Assembly: GCA_937892655.1 (NCBI GenBank)
Contig: CALBJC010000148.1
Location: forward strand, 1 to 51,740
Source of the DNA: an uncultured Clostridia bacterium
Lineage (GTDB): Bacteria; Bacillota; Clostridia; Oscillospirales; Ruminococcaceae
DNA length: 51,740 nt
Direction: 5' to 3'
Shown here: in pieces, positions 34,580-42,449 of the stretch
Numbering within the stretch: the first letter of the stretch is position 1
Layout: each line of letters opens with the position of its first letter
The notes under the pieces: model-generated
The model's database searches: none
What the model was told of the DNA's origin: nothing
What the model saw: the letters and a program-made list of their open reading frames with translations, nothing else
Position numbers and translations under genes: made by a program

Positions 34580-34871
34580 CGATAACAAAAATCCGACTCA
34601 GAATTTGAAGCGAAATAAGGCAGTAGCGCTCAAATACGATACAACAAAGGATGTAGCGCCGGTTATCGTAGCCGCAGGCTATGGAGATACTGCAAAGAGA
34701 ATTATTGATGTAGCTGAAAAAAACGGTATCCCTATTTACCGTGATGACAGTGCAGCGTCAATGATGTGTATGCTCGATGTAGGCAAATCTATCCCGCCCG
34801 ATCTATATCAGGTCGTAGCGTCGATATACGTTTCACTTTTAAAAGCAGCGCAAAAAGAAAACAACAAATAA
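34566..34871 (+). CDS. stand-alone FlhB C-terminal domain homologue (FlhX/YlqH-like)
   Basis: 101 residues, matching only the post-cleavage cytoplasmic fragment of FlhB/YscU: KAVALKYDTTKDVAPVIVAA, RIIDVAEKNGIPIYRDDSAA and KSIPPDLYQVVASIYVSLLK. It lacks the membrane part and the NPTH cleavage site; the sequence begins just where the cleaved fragment would. Such proteins can substitute for cleaved FlhB in Helicobacter (FlhX) and occur as YlqH in Bacillus. ATG 34566 follows GAGGAGG at 34549 within the end of the previous gene. It is intact, not a broken flhB. Confidence 0.88.
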   Translation: MSQSSDNKNPTQNLKRNKAVALKYDTTKDVAPVIVAAGYGDTAKRIIDVAEKNGIPIYRDDSAASMMCMLDVGKSIPPDLYQVVASIYVSLLKAAQKENNK

Positions 34872-34921
34872 AACAGCAAAGCATCGGTCCATATTTTAAA
34901 AGAACAGGTGGTAAAACTAAA

Positions 34922-35545
34922 ATGAACTACATTATTAACCCCGAATACAGAGGCTCAATATGTGAAATACGTTCATACCGTAACGAACTGATGGCAGTAG
35001 GTATTGTTTCAGAGGTAGGAGAAGATTATATCAAAATTGCGCCAAAAAGCGGCAGACTTCGTCTGTTTGACGTTGCAATGGATTTAAAGGTAAGTATCAT
35101 CAATACAAGAATAGGTCTTATGGTTGTAATAGGCTCATCTTTGACATCAACCCCTACAGAGCTCAAGGTTGTTGACCTTGCTGCTGTTGTTGACCACGAG
35201 CGAAGAACAAACTTCAGAGTTGATGCAGATATTCAGGCAACAGTTTCAAAGGACAGAGATTTTGTACATACCCAGACAGTAGTTATAAAGGATATCTCCC
35301 TTTGCGGTTTGCTGATTATGACATCAGGTCTTTTTGACCTCGCAGACTACAGCTGGATTAAGATTGATGTTGAAGGAATTCCTATGGTAATGGAATTTAG
35401 AATGATAAGAACCTTTGAAGAAAAGGGCGCTATCACCAAAAAATACGGCTGTCAGATGATAGCCGCCAACGACAGAGAAGCTGACAAGCTCTGCAAATTC
35501 ATCTTCAATCTCCAGAGAAAAGCAATCAAGAATAACGTGTTCTAA
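34922..35545 (+). CDS. PilZ-domain c-di-GMP receptor (YcgR-like)
   Basis: 207 residues: an N-terminal YcgR-like beta domain (about 1-90) and a C-terminal PilZ domain (about 95-205). The c-di-GMP motifs are intact: RxxxR in ERRTNFRVD and DxSxxG in KDISLCGLLI. YcgR-type proteins slow the motor when c-di-GMP is high by acting on FliG/MotA. As last gene of the flagellar operon it fits that role and pairs with the HD-GYP phosphodiesterase before the operon. The ATG at 34922 gives a family-like start; the frame is open upstream, but only as overlap with the previous gene. Confidence 0.9.
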   Translation: MNYIINPEYRGSICEIRSYRNELMAVGIVSEVGEDYIKIAPKSGRLRLFDVAMDLKVSIINTRIGLMVVIGSSLTSTPTELKVVDLAAVVDHERRTNFRVDADIQATVSKDRDFVHTQTVVIKDISLCGLLIMTSGLFDLADYSWIKIDVEGIPMVMEFRMIRTFEEKGAITKKYGCQMIAANDREADKLCKFIFNLQRKAIKNNVF

Positions 35546-35587
35546 AAAATAAGACGAATGGCTTTAATAACCATTCGTCTTATTTTT
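35545..35587. terminator. bidirectional terminator ending the flagellar operon
   Basis: A 17-base-pair perfect stem (35545-35561 with 35571-35587) built on AAGACGAATGG/CCATTCGTCTT with A and T runs on both sides. It ends the flagellar operon and the facing XRE gene. Confidence 0.93.
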
Positions 35588-35888
35588 TTATATCCTTAAT
35601 TATAGCACCAACATGAAATAATTGTATTTGATTAAGCTGTTTAAGATCATTTATTATATCATTTAAAGCAGTCGGCGATTTTGAAGAAAAGTCGAAGAAT
35701 TCACAAGGAGTTATTCCAAGGTACTCGCAAATGTAAAAAAATCCAGACATTGATGGCATGGCTTTGCCACTTTCGATATTGTTTATATATCCTGGATTTT
35801 GTCCGATAGAAAGGCTCATATCTCTGGCCGAAACACCTTTTTGATTTCGTAACTGAGATAATCTTAAAGAAAAGTCGTTTTCATACAT
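35580..35888 (-). CDS. XRE-family helix-turn-helix regulator
   Basis: 102 residues. A single HTH_3 domain (about 8-62) shows LRNQKGVSARDMSLSIGQNP, INNIESGKAMPS and FYICEYLGITPCEFF, the full five-helix pattern of a Cro/CI-like DNA binder. The short C-terminal helix may dimerise. It is divergent from the unknown three-gene operon at 36111 and separated from it by a promoter region rich in inverted repeats, so it probably represses that operon and itself. The ribosome site on the minus strand is AGGTGG. Its frame and base use look different from the flagellar genes. Confidence 0.9.
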   Translation of the reverse strand: MYENDFSLRLSQLRNQKGVSARDMSLSIGQNPGYINNIESGKAMPSMSGFFYICEYLGITPCEFFDFSSKSPTALNDIINDLKQLNQIQLFHVGAIIKDIKK

Positions 35889-35903
35889 AATACTTTCACC
35901 ACC

Positions 35904-35944
35904 TATGATATATTGTATACGATAATATATACAAAAATATCATA
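35904..35944. promoter_or_regulatory. operator-like nested inverted repeats in the XRE intergenic region
   Basis: TATGATAT (35904-35911) and ATATCATA (35937-35944) form an outer inverted repeat. Inside it ATATT and AATAT (in 35910-35928) flank GTATACGAT. Three GATATAA copies follow at 35974, 35984 and 35992, overlapping the rightward -10. This arrangement is what a small XRE repressor would bind to control both directions. AT-rich DNA makes chance repeats likelier, hence moderate confidence. Confidence 0.55.
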
Positions 35945-35962
35945 TAAAATATGCAAAAACTG

Positions 35963-35991
35963 TTGAAATAACCGATATAATGTGATATAAT
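35963..35991 (+). promoter_or_regulatory. extended -10 sigma-A promoter of the accessory operon
   Basis: TTGAAA (35963-35968), 17 bases, TATAAT (35986-35991) with TGA directly before it, an extended -10. It gives a leader of about 110 bases before the TTG start at 36111. Confidence 0.8.
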
Positions 35992-36110
35992 GATATAAAT
36001 AAAGCTTGTGATATGAAAGAAACGGATGTTTGACTCGGTGATTGGATGATTGGAGAATACTAACGTAAACGAAATAACTCCAACAAGACCTGATGATAAG
36101 AGGTGATAAT

Positions 36111-37409
36111 TTGAGCGATATATCTATTTCTTCATTACGAAATGACAATAACGCTAAGTCGTATTTTTATCACGACAAATGTGATAAATATGATTATTTG
36201 ATTTCAGTTGGTTGTGGAGCTGTAGCTGGGTTAGTTGACATTTTTCTTGTTGGTTCTCCTGGTAATAGTGTATTAGGTAGATGGACTGATTCACAGGTAG
36301 ATAAAACGGTTATGGCTTTTGCAAAAAAATGCGGTTGGTTGCCAAAAGATAAAAATGAGAGCAATGTGTCAAGTGCAATAGGTTTTTTTGAAAGAAATTT
36401 TCAAGTTAATTACGACCAAAGGCATTCTGCTGATATAAATAATTTGTTTGATATGTCAACCAAAAATCATCATATGAAGTCTTTGGCTCATTCGCCAGAT
36501 ATCATCGGATTGTTTTTTTCAATTTTGAATCAGTTTACATCAACATCATCCTTCCTGAGTGATGGTCAGTTGATAACAATATCTACTGATACATATGAAC
36601 TATATGGGAATAATTTTATTGCTAAACTTTTCAGTGGGGTAGCAAATTGGTTTGGACATATAGTGTCTGATGTAGCTGGCAGTTCGGGCGCTTCGGGCAG
36701 AGGCAGTGGTGTAGTGATCCCTTTTTATGAGTTGTTTTCGCTTTGCGATTTTGGAAAATTTCAGGTCGGTAAGAATAGAAACACTTTGGCGACAGTTGCA
36801 ACAAAAGTTTTTCAAGAAGGCTATGATGTACGCTTCGGATTGACAATGTCCATACCAGTTATATTGTGCGAATTATCAATAAAACTTATGTGGGCTATAA
36901 GAAGGCACTTCTTCTATAAAAGGCCACTTGCTGAGTGTATACCATCCAGAAGACATGATGATTTAAGAGTTATGTTGATAATTGGTGATGGCGTATTATG
37001 CTTAATGGATGGCGTTGATTCGGCAATACGTTCTGGTGGTAATTGGGTTAATTTCTTTTTGCGTCTAAACATAATTGCATGGTTCAGGCTCGTTTGTTTA
37101 GTGCTAAAAGAAGTGTGCATTCGTTTAGGAATCAGCTTTCCATTACAAAAACAATTAGACGCATACATAAGAGTTAATGAAGCGCTATCTGATTATTTAT
37201 CACAGCTTGAACAGCTTGATATCGAAAAATTCAAGGAAGAAACTAACAAATACAAAGGGTTGTTATTGCTGATTGAAGGTGCTGAAAGCGAAGAATCGTT
37301 AAATGCTATACTGCTCAACGAGTACAAATCGCTTGGTTTGGAATTGCCATATAAAGGCGAGTTTGATGAGTTTATGCAGGATAATAATGCAGTGTTGGAG
37401 TTTAGATGA
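36111..37409 (+). CDS. unrecognised membrane-associated protein, first gene of the accessory operon
   Basis: 432 residues from TTG 36111 (AAGAGG 7 bases upstream); ATG 36093 is a less likely start. I do not recognise a named domain. A hydrophobic Gly-containing stretch lies near 29-50 (GCGAVAGLVDIFLVG). A Gly/Ser-rich conserved-looking loop is near 190-205 (SDVAGSSGASGRGSGVVIPF). Hydrophobic segments recur around 240-260 and 285-340 (MLIIGDGVLCLMDGVDSAIR, FFLRLNIIAWFRLVCLVLKE), and the last ~90 residues look helical and charged. The TGA stop overlaps the ATG of the next gene (ATGA), so the two are translationally coupled. AT-richness and codon use suggest acquisition from elsewhere. From family memory, similar orphan proteins occur in gut Firmicutes, but no function is known to me. 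Confidence 0.75.
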   Translation: MSDISISSLRNDNNAKSYFYHDKCDKYDYLISVGCGAVAGLVDIFLVGSPGNSVLGRWTDSQVDKTVMAFAKKCGWLPKDKNESNVSSAIGFFERNFQVNYDQRHSADINNLFDMSTKNHHMKSLAHSPDIIGLFFSILNQFTSTSSFLSDGQLITISTDTYELYGNNFIAKLFSGVANWFGHIVSDVAGSSGASGRGSGVVIPFYELFSLCDFGKFQVGKNRNTLATVATKVFQEGYDVRFGLTMSIPVILCELSIKLMWAIRRHFFYKRPLAECIPSRRHDDLRVMLIIGDGVLCLMDGVDSAIRSGGNWVNFFLRLNIIAWFRLVCLVLKEVCIRLGISFPLQKQLDAYIRVNEALSDYLSQLEQLDIEKFKEETNKYKGLLLLIEGAESEESLNAILLNEYKSLGLELPYKGEFDEFMQDNNAVLEFR

Positions 37410-37675
37410 TGTTTAAATGTGATATGTGTGGTGAGTGTTGTAGAAATTTAGATAAGTCTGTGATTTATAGAGATTTGCATGATGGGAATGGGGTTTGCCG
37501 TTTCTTAGATGGAAATATATGCACGATCTACGATAAAAGGCCATTGATTTGTCGAATAGATGACAGCTTTGAGGCCTTTTTTAAAGAGCAGATGAGCTAC
37601 GAAGAATATTTGCGGCACAATTATGAGTGCTGTAAGATATTAAAAATGCAGAAAAGAAGTAAAGAGGAGGTATAA
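37406..37675 (+). CDS. small YkgJ-like CxxCxxCC cysteine-cluster protein
   Basis: 89 residues. CxxCxxCC at residues 5-12, then GVCRFLDGNICTIYDKRPLI-C (Cys 31, 39, 49) and a late CC pair form the pattern of YkgJ-type (PF03692) proteins, predicted to bind zinc or an iron-sulphur cluster. The YxxRPxxC element is clear. These are often enzymes or maturases of unknown target. It begins inside the previous stop and ends 2 bases before the next gene, so all three are made together. Confidence 0.85.
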   Translation: MMFKCDMCGECCRNLDKSVIYRDLHDGNGVCRFLDGNICTIYDKRPLICRIDDSFEAFFKEQMSYEEYLRHNYECCKILKMQKRSKEEV

Positions 37676-37677
37676 AT

Positions 37678-38736
37678 ATGCCATTACCAGTATGGTTGAT
37701 TCCAATAGCATTGAAAGGAGCTGCAGTTGTAGCCGGTACAGTCGGTGTTGGATCGGCAGTTCATGGAGCGGCTAAAATGAAAGAGGCAAATGATACGATG
37801 AAATCTGCTCAAAGCTGCCATGAAGACAATATGAAGAAATTTGAAAGTAAAAACGAATCTACAAGCATAAGTATGGATAAGCTTGGAAAGCTTGAATTAG
37901 AGATACTTCACAGCTTTGGTGAGTTTGCAGATGTTTTTGAAAAGATTAAGAACAGACCAGTATTTGAAACTTATACTAAAGCTGGCGTTACTCTTCCAAA
38001 ATATGATGGCGAAGAAATTAAAAATGTTTCAATTGGTGCAGGAGTTTTGCTTGGGGGAATCGGAGGTGCTGGATTAGGTGCAGCTGGAGGATTTGCGGCT
38101 GCTGGAGCAACAACAGCAGCGGTGATGGCTTTTGGAACGGCTTCAACTGGTACAGCAATAGCGTCGCTTAGTGGTATTGCAGCAACAAACGCAACTTTAG
38201 CGGCATTGGGCGGTGGAGCTATTGCGGCAGGTGGCGGTGGAATCGCTGCCGGAACGGCGGTGCTGGGGGCTGCAACTTTGGGCGCTGGCTTGTTAATAGG
38301 TGGAATTATTTTTAATTTTACTGGTGGAAAACTTTCCGATAAGGCCGATGAGGCATGGGATCAAATGAAAAAGGCAGAAGCACAGATCAATAAGATATGT
38401 GCATATTTAGATGATCTAAAGAAAACTGCAAATACATATTATGATGTGATGGAAAAGGTCAATAATATATATAGTGAACATTTGAATGGCTTGAAAATCA
38501 TCGTAAATATGCTCGGCCATAAGGATTGGAATACATTTTCTGAGGAAGAAAAGGAATTAACTGAAAATGTTGTTCTTCTGGTTGGATTACTTTATAGTAT
38601 GTGTAAAGTAGAATTAGTTATTAAAGCTAATCAAGATGACGAGGTGAACAAAGTTAACAAGAATGAGGTTGAGGAATCAATGAATAATGTAAAAACAATT
38701 GTTTCTGATAAATTCAATACAATTTTGGGTAGCTAG
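37678..38736 (+). CDS. glycine-zipper membrane protein, third gene of the accessory operon
   Basis: 352 residues. A short hydrophobic N-terminus (3-30) is followed by a charged segment (31-117). A ~100-residue Gly/Ala-rich region (118-216) is full of GxxxG and AxxxG zippers (IGAGVLLGGIGGAGLGAAGG, GAGLLIGGIIF), long enough for two to four packed helices. Residues 220-270 look like a coiled coil and the C-terminus is acidic and helical. No named family is recognised; the build resembles membrane-inserting toxins and pore-associated proteins, but that is inference. Ribosome site GAGGAGG at 37663. A terminator follows at 38814. Confidence 0.8.
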   Translation: MPLPVWLIPIALKGAAVVAGTVGVGSAVHGAAKMKEANDTMKSAQSCHEDNMKKFESKNESTSISMDKLGKLELEILHSFGEFADVFEKIKNRPVFETYTKAGVTLPKYDGEEIKNVSIGAGVLLGGIGGAGLGAAGGFAAAGATTAAVMAFGTASTGTAIASLSGIAATNATLAALGGGAIAAGGGGIAAGTAVLGAATLGAGLLIGGIIFNFTGGKLSDKADEAWDQMKKAEAQINKICAYLDDLKKTANTYYDVMEKVNNIYSEHLNGLKIIVNMLGHKDWNTFSEEEKELTENVVLLVGLLYSMCKVELVIKANQDDEVNKVNKNEVEESMNNVKTIVSDKFNTILGS

Positions 38737-38813
38737 CTGATAATGTTTTGAAGATACATTACAATAATATATTGATTTGTATGTTTGCTTGTAATCTGAA
38801 CAAGAAATATAAT

Positions 38814-38847
38814 AAAAAGACGTATGTTTTTGCATACGTCTTTTTTT
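38814..38847 (+). terminator. intrinsic terminator of the accessory operon
   Basis: AAAAAGACGTATG and CATACGTCTTTTT pair over 13 bases with a short T-rich loop, followed by a T run to 38847. It closes the island on the right. Confidence 0.92.
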
Positions 38848-38906
38848 AGTTTAATGAGTTGTTTAATGGGGCTAACTGACTTGTTTTACGATGAAATGTT
38901 TCATTT

Positions 38907-39521
38907 TTAGCTGTCATATTTTCTAACTCTCAGCTCAATGCCAAGCTCTTCACAAAGCTTCTTTGAACGCTCGATTTCGTCTTTCGTTATAACGTCAACT
39001 ACTGTGAACATTACCTTTGGGATGAATTTTTTGCATTCTGTTGCAAAGCTTATCATTGTTTCAAAGGCTGTCTTGTCGTCACCCTGTGAGAATTTCGGAC
39101 GGGTGGTTTTGTTGTAGCTTTGAGCGTCAGGTGCGTTGAGGCTTACAGAAACAAAATCGATAAGACCCTCTAAAAGCCTTGCTGTAGGCTTTTTGTTGAT
39201 TAAATCTGAAAGACCGTTTGTATTGAGTCTGAGTGGTGTTTTTGTCTTTGACTTTATGAATTTTGCGCTGTCTATGAGCATATCGAGCGCTTCTGTAGGC
39301 TCGCCGAAGCCACAGTAGATAATTTCGCTGTATGAGTCAAGATCCTTTTGTGACAAAGCGTTTATAACCTCTTCAGAGGTAGCGTCACGCTCAAGCCACA
39401 GACTGTCTGAGCCGTAAGCCCCGTCGCCCGTTTGCCTGATACAGAAAACACAGTCACAAGGGCAGTGGTTTGTAAGATTTATATACAGCTTATCGCCGAT
39501 TTCGTAAAGTATGTTCATCAT
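38907..39521 (-). CDS. TatD-associated radical SAM protein
   Basis: 204 residues. CPCDCVFC near residue 20 gives the CxxxCxxC cluster motif, GFGEPT near 72 and SVSLNAP near 125 are radical SAM core motifs. The compact size and the LYINLTNHCPCDCVFCIR start match the TatD-associated radical SAM family (TIGR04038). The substrate is not known. No tatD gene is adjacent within the window. Minus-strand ribosome site AAGGAGT precedes ATGATG; either ATG may be used. Confidence 0.88.
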   Translation of the reverse strand: MMNILYEIGDKLYINLTNHCPCDCVFCIRQTGDGAYGSDSLWLERDATSEEVINALSQKDLDSYSEIIYCGFGEPTEALDMLIDSAKFIKSKTKTPLRLNTNGLSDLINKKPTARLLEGLIDFVSVSLNAPDAQSYNKTTRPKFSQGDDKTAFETMISFATECKKFIPKVMFTVVDVITKDEIERSKKLCEELGIELRVRKYDS

Positions 39522-39681
39522 AGCTTTTTACTCCTTTTTGTTAACCTAGTGATATTATATCAATTTATGTGATAGTTTGCAAGTCAAAATTTTAGAAAAC
39601 TCTCTACTTATTATCATAAGTCTATCACAAGTGCAGAGTATAATAACATCATAGAGAGAACAAAAGCATAGGAGTATTTTT

Positions 39682-39897
39682 ATGTCAGCCAAAAAAGCTC
39701 AGTCGGCAAGCGTTGTATTTTCAGCCGACAGAAAACAAAGCAGGGTATCGGGTGCAATAAAAGCGGTTCTGATAGCTTTGGTGAGTATCATTCTTGTAGT
39801 AACAGCGGTTTTTGCAATCGTTGTGCTTTCAGGTAATGAGGATGTCCTGTTTGACAGTAGTGAAACCTATTCATTGGTTTCATTTCTGACAGAATAA
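39682..39897 (+). CDS. small single-pass membrane protein of unknown function
   Basis: 71 residues: a basic N-terminus (about 1-27), one long membrane helix (about 28-52, AVLIALVSIILVVTAVFAIV) and a short acidic tail. AGGAG lies 7 bases before the ATG, and a TATAAT at 39639 may be its -10. No family is recognised. The clean topology, ribosome site and following terminator support a real gene. Confidence 0.7.
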   Translation: MSAKKAQSASVVFSADRKQSRVSGAIKAVLIALVSIILVVTAVFAIVVLSGNEDVLFDSSETYSLVSFLTE

Positions 39898-39952
39898 AAG
39901 GTCTGGTGGCGCCTTGAGGCTACTACCAAAATATACATTGTTTAGCTTCTAA

Positions 39953-39990
39953 AAAAAGCAGGGTAGCGCGTATGCGATACCCTGCTTTTT
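39953..39990. terminator. bidirectional terminator
   Basis: AAAAAGCAGGGTA (39953-39965) and TACCCTGCTTTTT (39978-39990) form a 13-base-pair stem between the small membrane protein gene and the facing DUF2508-like gene. Confidence 0.9.
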
Positions 39991-39991
39991 G

Positions 39992-40246
39992 TTACTGCGG
40001 CATACTGCCGTTTGTAATGCCAAGCTCCTTTGTCAGCTTCATTAAATACCCTTGCTTTGCTACAAGTGATTTCTGATAATAGATTACAGAGTCAATAATC
40101 ATCGGGTCATCAACCTCGTCAAAGGCGTTGTCTGCCGCCTTGATTTTCTGCGCTGTATCAAAAACGTCCTCTAAAATCTCTCTTTTATACTTGTCCTCAC
40201 GCTTTCTTTCCTTTTTTTCACATAACCTGTCAAAAATGTTACTCAA
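39992..40246 (-). CDS. DUF2508/YaaL-like small protein
   Basis: 84 residues from TTG 40246. The C-terminal half (DPMIIDSVIYYQKSLVAKQG then YLMKLTKELGI) has the DUF2508 (YaaL) pattern of two helices. No biochemical role is known; in Clostridia such genes often lie near recombination and sporulation genes. The start is uncertain: GTG at 40258 touches the ribosome site AAGGAG, so TTG 40246 or ATT 40249 is better spaced. The stop lies 2 bases from the shared terminator. Confidence 0.68.
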   Translation of the reverse strand: MSNIFDRLCEKKERKREDKYKREILEDVFDTAQKIKAADNAFDEVDDPMIIDSVIYYQKSLVAKQGYLMKLTKELGITNGSMPQ

Positions 40247-40258
40247 AATATGTATCAC

Positions 40259-40612
40259 TCCTTTTTTATAAATCTATTCTTTTTTGTAAGTGGTTATGAA
40301 TGGATTAAAGGTGCATATTTATGAGAATAATATGATAAAGGTCGGGCTATACGGGTTTTAAGGTAAATTGCTATAAACTCTCAGTTTACTTGACAATAAA
40401 GGGTAAATAGAGTAAAATAAGAATAGTATTTTGTTTCGGAATTTTATAATTTAAAACATATAGCTCAACTCACCAATCATCAATCCCAAAGGCTGTATTA
40501 AAATATAGTTTTACCTATACTGTGGTCGGAAATTAAACGGTATAATGCATTTTAAAACTATTGCGCAAAACCATATTTTGATATACCTCACATTGTCAGA
40601 AAAGAGGTAACT
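40259..40612. other. gene-free region before rnj
   Basis: About 350 AT-rich bases. They hold a strong rightward promoter (40390-40418) and a leader of roughly 190 bases. TAGTTTT (40505-40511) and AAAACTA (40554-40560) could pair, and a second TATAAT (40541-40546) lacks a good -35. I see no gene or conserved riboswitch pattern. Confidence 0.5.
40390..40418 (+). promoter_or_regulatory. sigma-A promoter of the rnj operon
   Basis: TTGACA (40390-40395), 17 bases, TAAAAT (40413-40418). It probably drives rnj and the following gdpP-like, rplI and dnaB genes. Confidence 0.82.
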
Positions 40613-42415
40613 ATGAATAACCAGACAACTAAAACTAAGGGCAGTCAGACTCCACGTGCGCCAAGAGGGGCAAAGCGTGGTGCTTCAAATTCTGTAAAAA
40701 CTGCCTCAAAGAACACTCACAAGAATGTAAAAACTGAAGCTAAAAAGGAAATTAAGAAAACTCCTGTCAGAATTATTCCGCTCGGTGGTCTTCACGAAAT
40801 CGGCAAGAATATGACAGCCGTAGAATGCTCAAACGATATTTTCATCATCGACTGCGGTATGGCTTTCCCTGACAGCGAAATGCCGGGCGTTGATATAGTA
40901 ATCCCTGATTACACATATCTTGAAAAGAATGCCGATAAAATCAGAGGTATCGTTTTAACTCACGGTCATGAAGACCATATCGGCGGTCTGCCATACTTTT
41001 TAAGAAAGGTTAATGTTCCAGTTTACGGTACAGCGCTCACCTTAGGTCTTGTTGAAGGTAAACTGCGTGAGCATGACCTTTTAAATACCGCAAAGCTTTG
41101 CGTTGTAAAGCCAAGAGATACAGTAAAGCTTGGCTGTATGGCGGTTGAGTTTTTAAGAGTAAACCATTCAATCCCTGACGCTGTAGGTATGGCTGTTCAT
41201 ACCCCTGCAGGCGTTATTATCCATACGGGTGACTTCAAGGTTGACTATACCCCGATAGACGGCGGCATTATCGATTTAGCCCGCTTTGCAGAGCTTGGCA
41301 ACAAGGGCGTTTTGGCGCTTATGTCTGACTCTACAAACGCAGAGCGTCCCGGTTTTACAAAAACAGAGCGCAAGGTAGGCGAGTCATTTGCAAAGCTTTT
41401 TGCTTCAGCTGAGGGCAAGCGAATTATTATTGCTACCTTCTCATCAAATATCCACAGAGTTCAGCAGATAATAGATTTAGCGCAGATTCACAACCGTAAG
41501 GTTGCGGTATTTGGCAGAAGTATGATAAATGTTATCTCAAAAGCTATGGAGCTTGGCTACCTGAAGGTTCCTGACGGTATTATTATTGATGTTGATATTA
41601 TGGGCAGATACCTGCCTGAAAATATAGTGCTTTTAACAACAGGCTCACAGGGTGAACCTATGTCAGCGCTTTCTCGAATGGCGATGAACGATCATAAGAA
41701 GGTAACTATCACTCCTCACGATTTCATCATCATTTCCGCAACCCCTATCCCTGGCAACGAAAAGCTTGTAACAAGAGTTGTAAACGAGCTTATGAAATCG
41801 GGCGCTGAGGTTTACGCTGAAGCGATCTACGAGGTTCACGTTTCAGGTCACGCCTGTCAGGAAGAATTAAAGCTCATCTTATCCCTTACAAAGCCAAAGT
41901 TCTTTATCCCTGTTCACGGCGAGTATAAGCATCTGCAGTGTCATGCTCAGCTTGCTCAGAGTATCGGTATTCCAAAGGAGAATATCATTATTGCGGGTAT
42001 TGGTAACGTTATTGAAACAGATGGCGTTGATATGAAGATTACGTCTCAGGTTCAGGCTGGCAAGGTTTTAGTTGACGGTCTGGGTGTTGGTGATGTCGGC
42101 TCTATAGTTCTGCGTGACAGAAAGCATTTGGCGCAGGATGGTCTTATCGTTGCAGTTGCTACCATTGAGAGCACATCAGGTACGATTTTAGCAGGCCCTG
42201 ACATCGTATCAAGAGGCTTTGTATATGTAAGAGAAAGCGAAGAGCTTTTAGACGAGGCAAGGCAGATCGTAGCAGATACTCTTCAGGAATGCCTTGATAA
42301 CAATACAAGAGAATGGAACGTTATGAAAAATAAGATGAAAGAAGCGCTCGACAGCTTCATCTATTCAAAAACAAAGCGTTCACCAATGATTTTACCTATC
42401 ATTCAAGAGGTATAA
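40613..42415 (+). CDS. rnj: ribonuclease J
   Basis: 600 residues. After a basic, Lys/Thr/Ala-rich tail (1-50) comes the metallo-beta-lactamase/beta-CASP nuclease: PLGGLHEIGKNMT, the metal motif HGHEDH near residue 117, SDSTNAERPG, and the beta-CASP motifs (ATFSSNIHRVQQI, HVSGHACQEEL, PVHGEYKH). RNase J has 5'-3' exonuclease and endonuclease activity on mRNA and rRNA precursors. A single copy is seen here. The basic N-terminal tail is longer than in Bacillus RNase J1 and may bind RNA. Ribosome site AGAGGT at 40603. Confidence 0.96.
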   Translation: MNNQTTKTKGSQTPRAPRGAKRGASNSVKTASKNTHKNVKTEAKKEIKKTPVRIIPLGGLHEIGKNMTAVECSNDIFIIDCGMAFPDSEMPGVDIVIPDYTYLEKNADKIRGIVLTHGHEDHIGGLPYFLRKVNVPVYGTALTLGLVEGKLREHDLLNTAKLCVVKPRDTVKLGCMAVEFLRVNHSIPDAVGMAVHTPAGVIIHTGDFKVDYTPIDGGIIDLARFAELGNKGVLALMSDSTNAERPGFTKTERKVGESFAKLFASAEGKRIIIATFSSNIHRVQQIIDLAQIHNRKVAVFGRSMINVISKAMELGYLKVPDGIIIDVDIMGRYLPENIVLLTTGSQGEPMSALSRMAMNDHKKVTITPHDFIIISATPIPGNEKLVTRVVNELMKSGAEVYAEAIYEVHVSGHACQEELKLILSLTKPKFFIPVHGEYKHLQCHAQLAQSIGIPKENIIIAGIGNVIETDGVDMKITSQVQAGKVLVDGLGVGDVGSIVLRDRKHLAQDGLIVAVATIESTSGTILAGPDIVSRGFVYVRESEELLDEARQIVADTLQECLDNNTREWNVMKNKMKEALDSFIYSKTKRSPMILPIIQEV

Positions 42416-42449
42416 GAATAACACCTTTAAAAAGGAGGTTTATCCATAA

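Noticed and set aside
34566..34871. Truncated flhB pseudogene
   Set aside because: The frame is intact with its own ribosome site, is well conserved over the whole fragment and matches a known family of free FlhB C-terminal domains. A complete flhB exists at 27592.
35545..38847. Integrated prophage or conjugative element
   Set aside because: No integrase, relaxase, structural phage gene, attachment repeat or tRNA target is visible; only the small regulated cassette is present.
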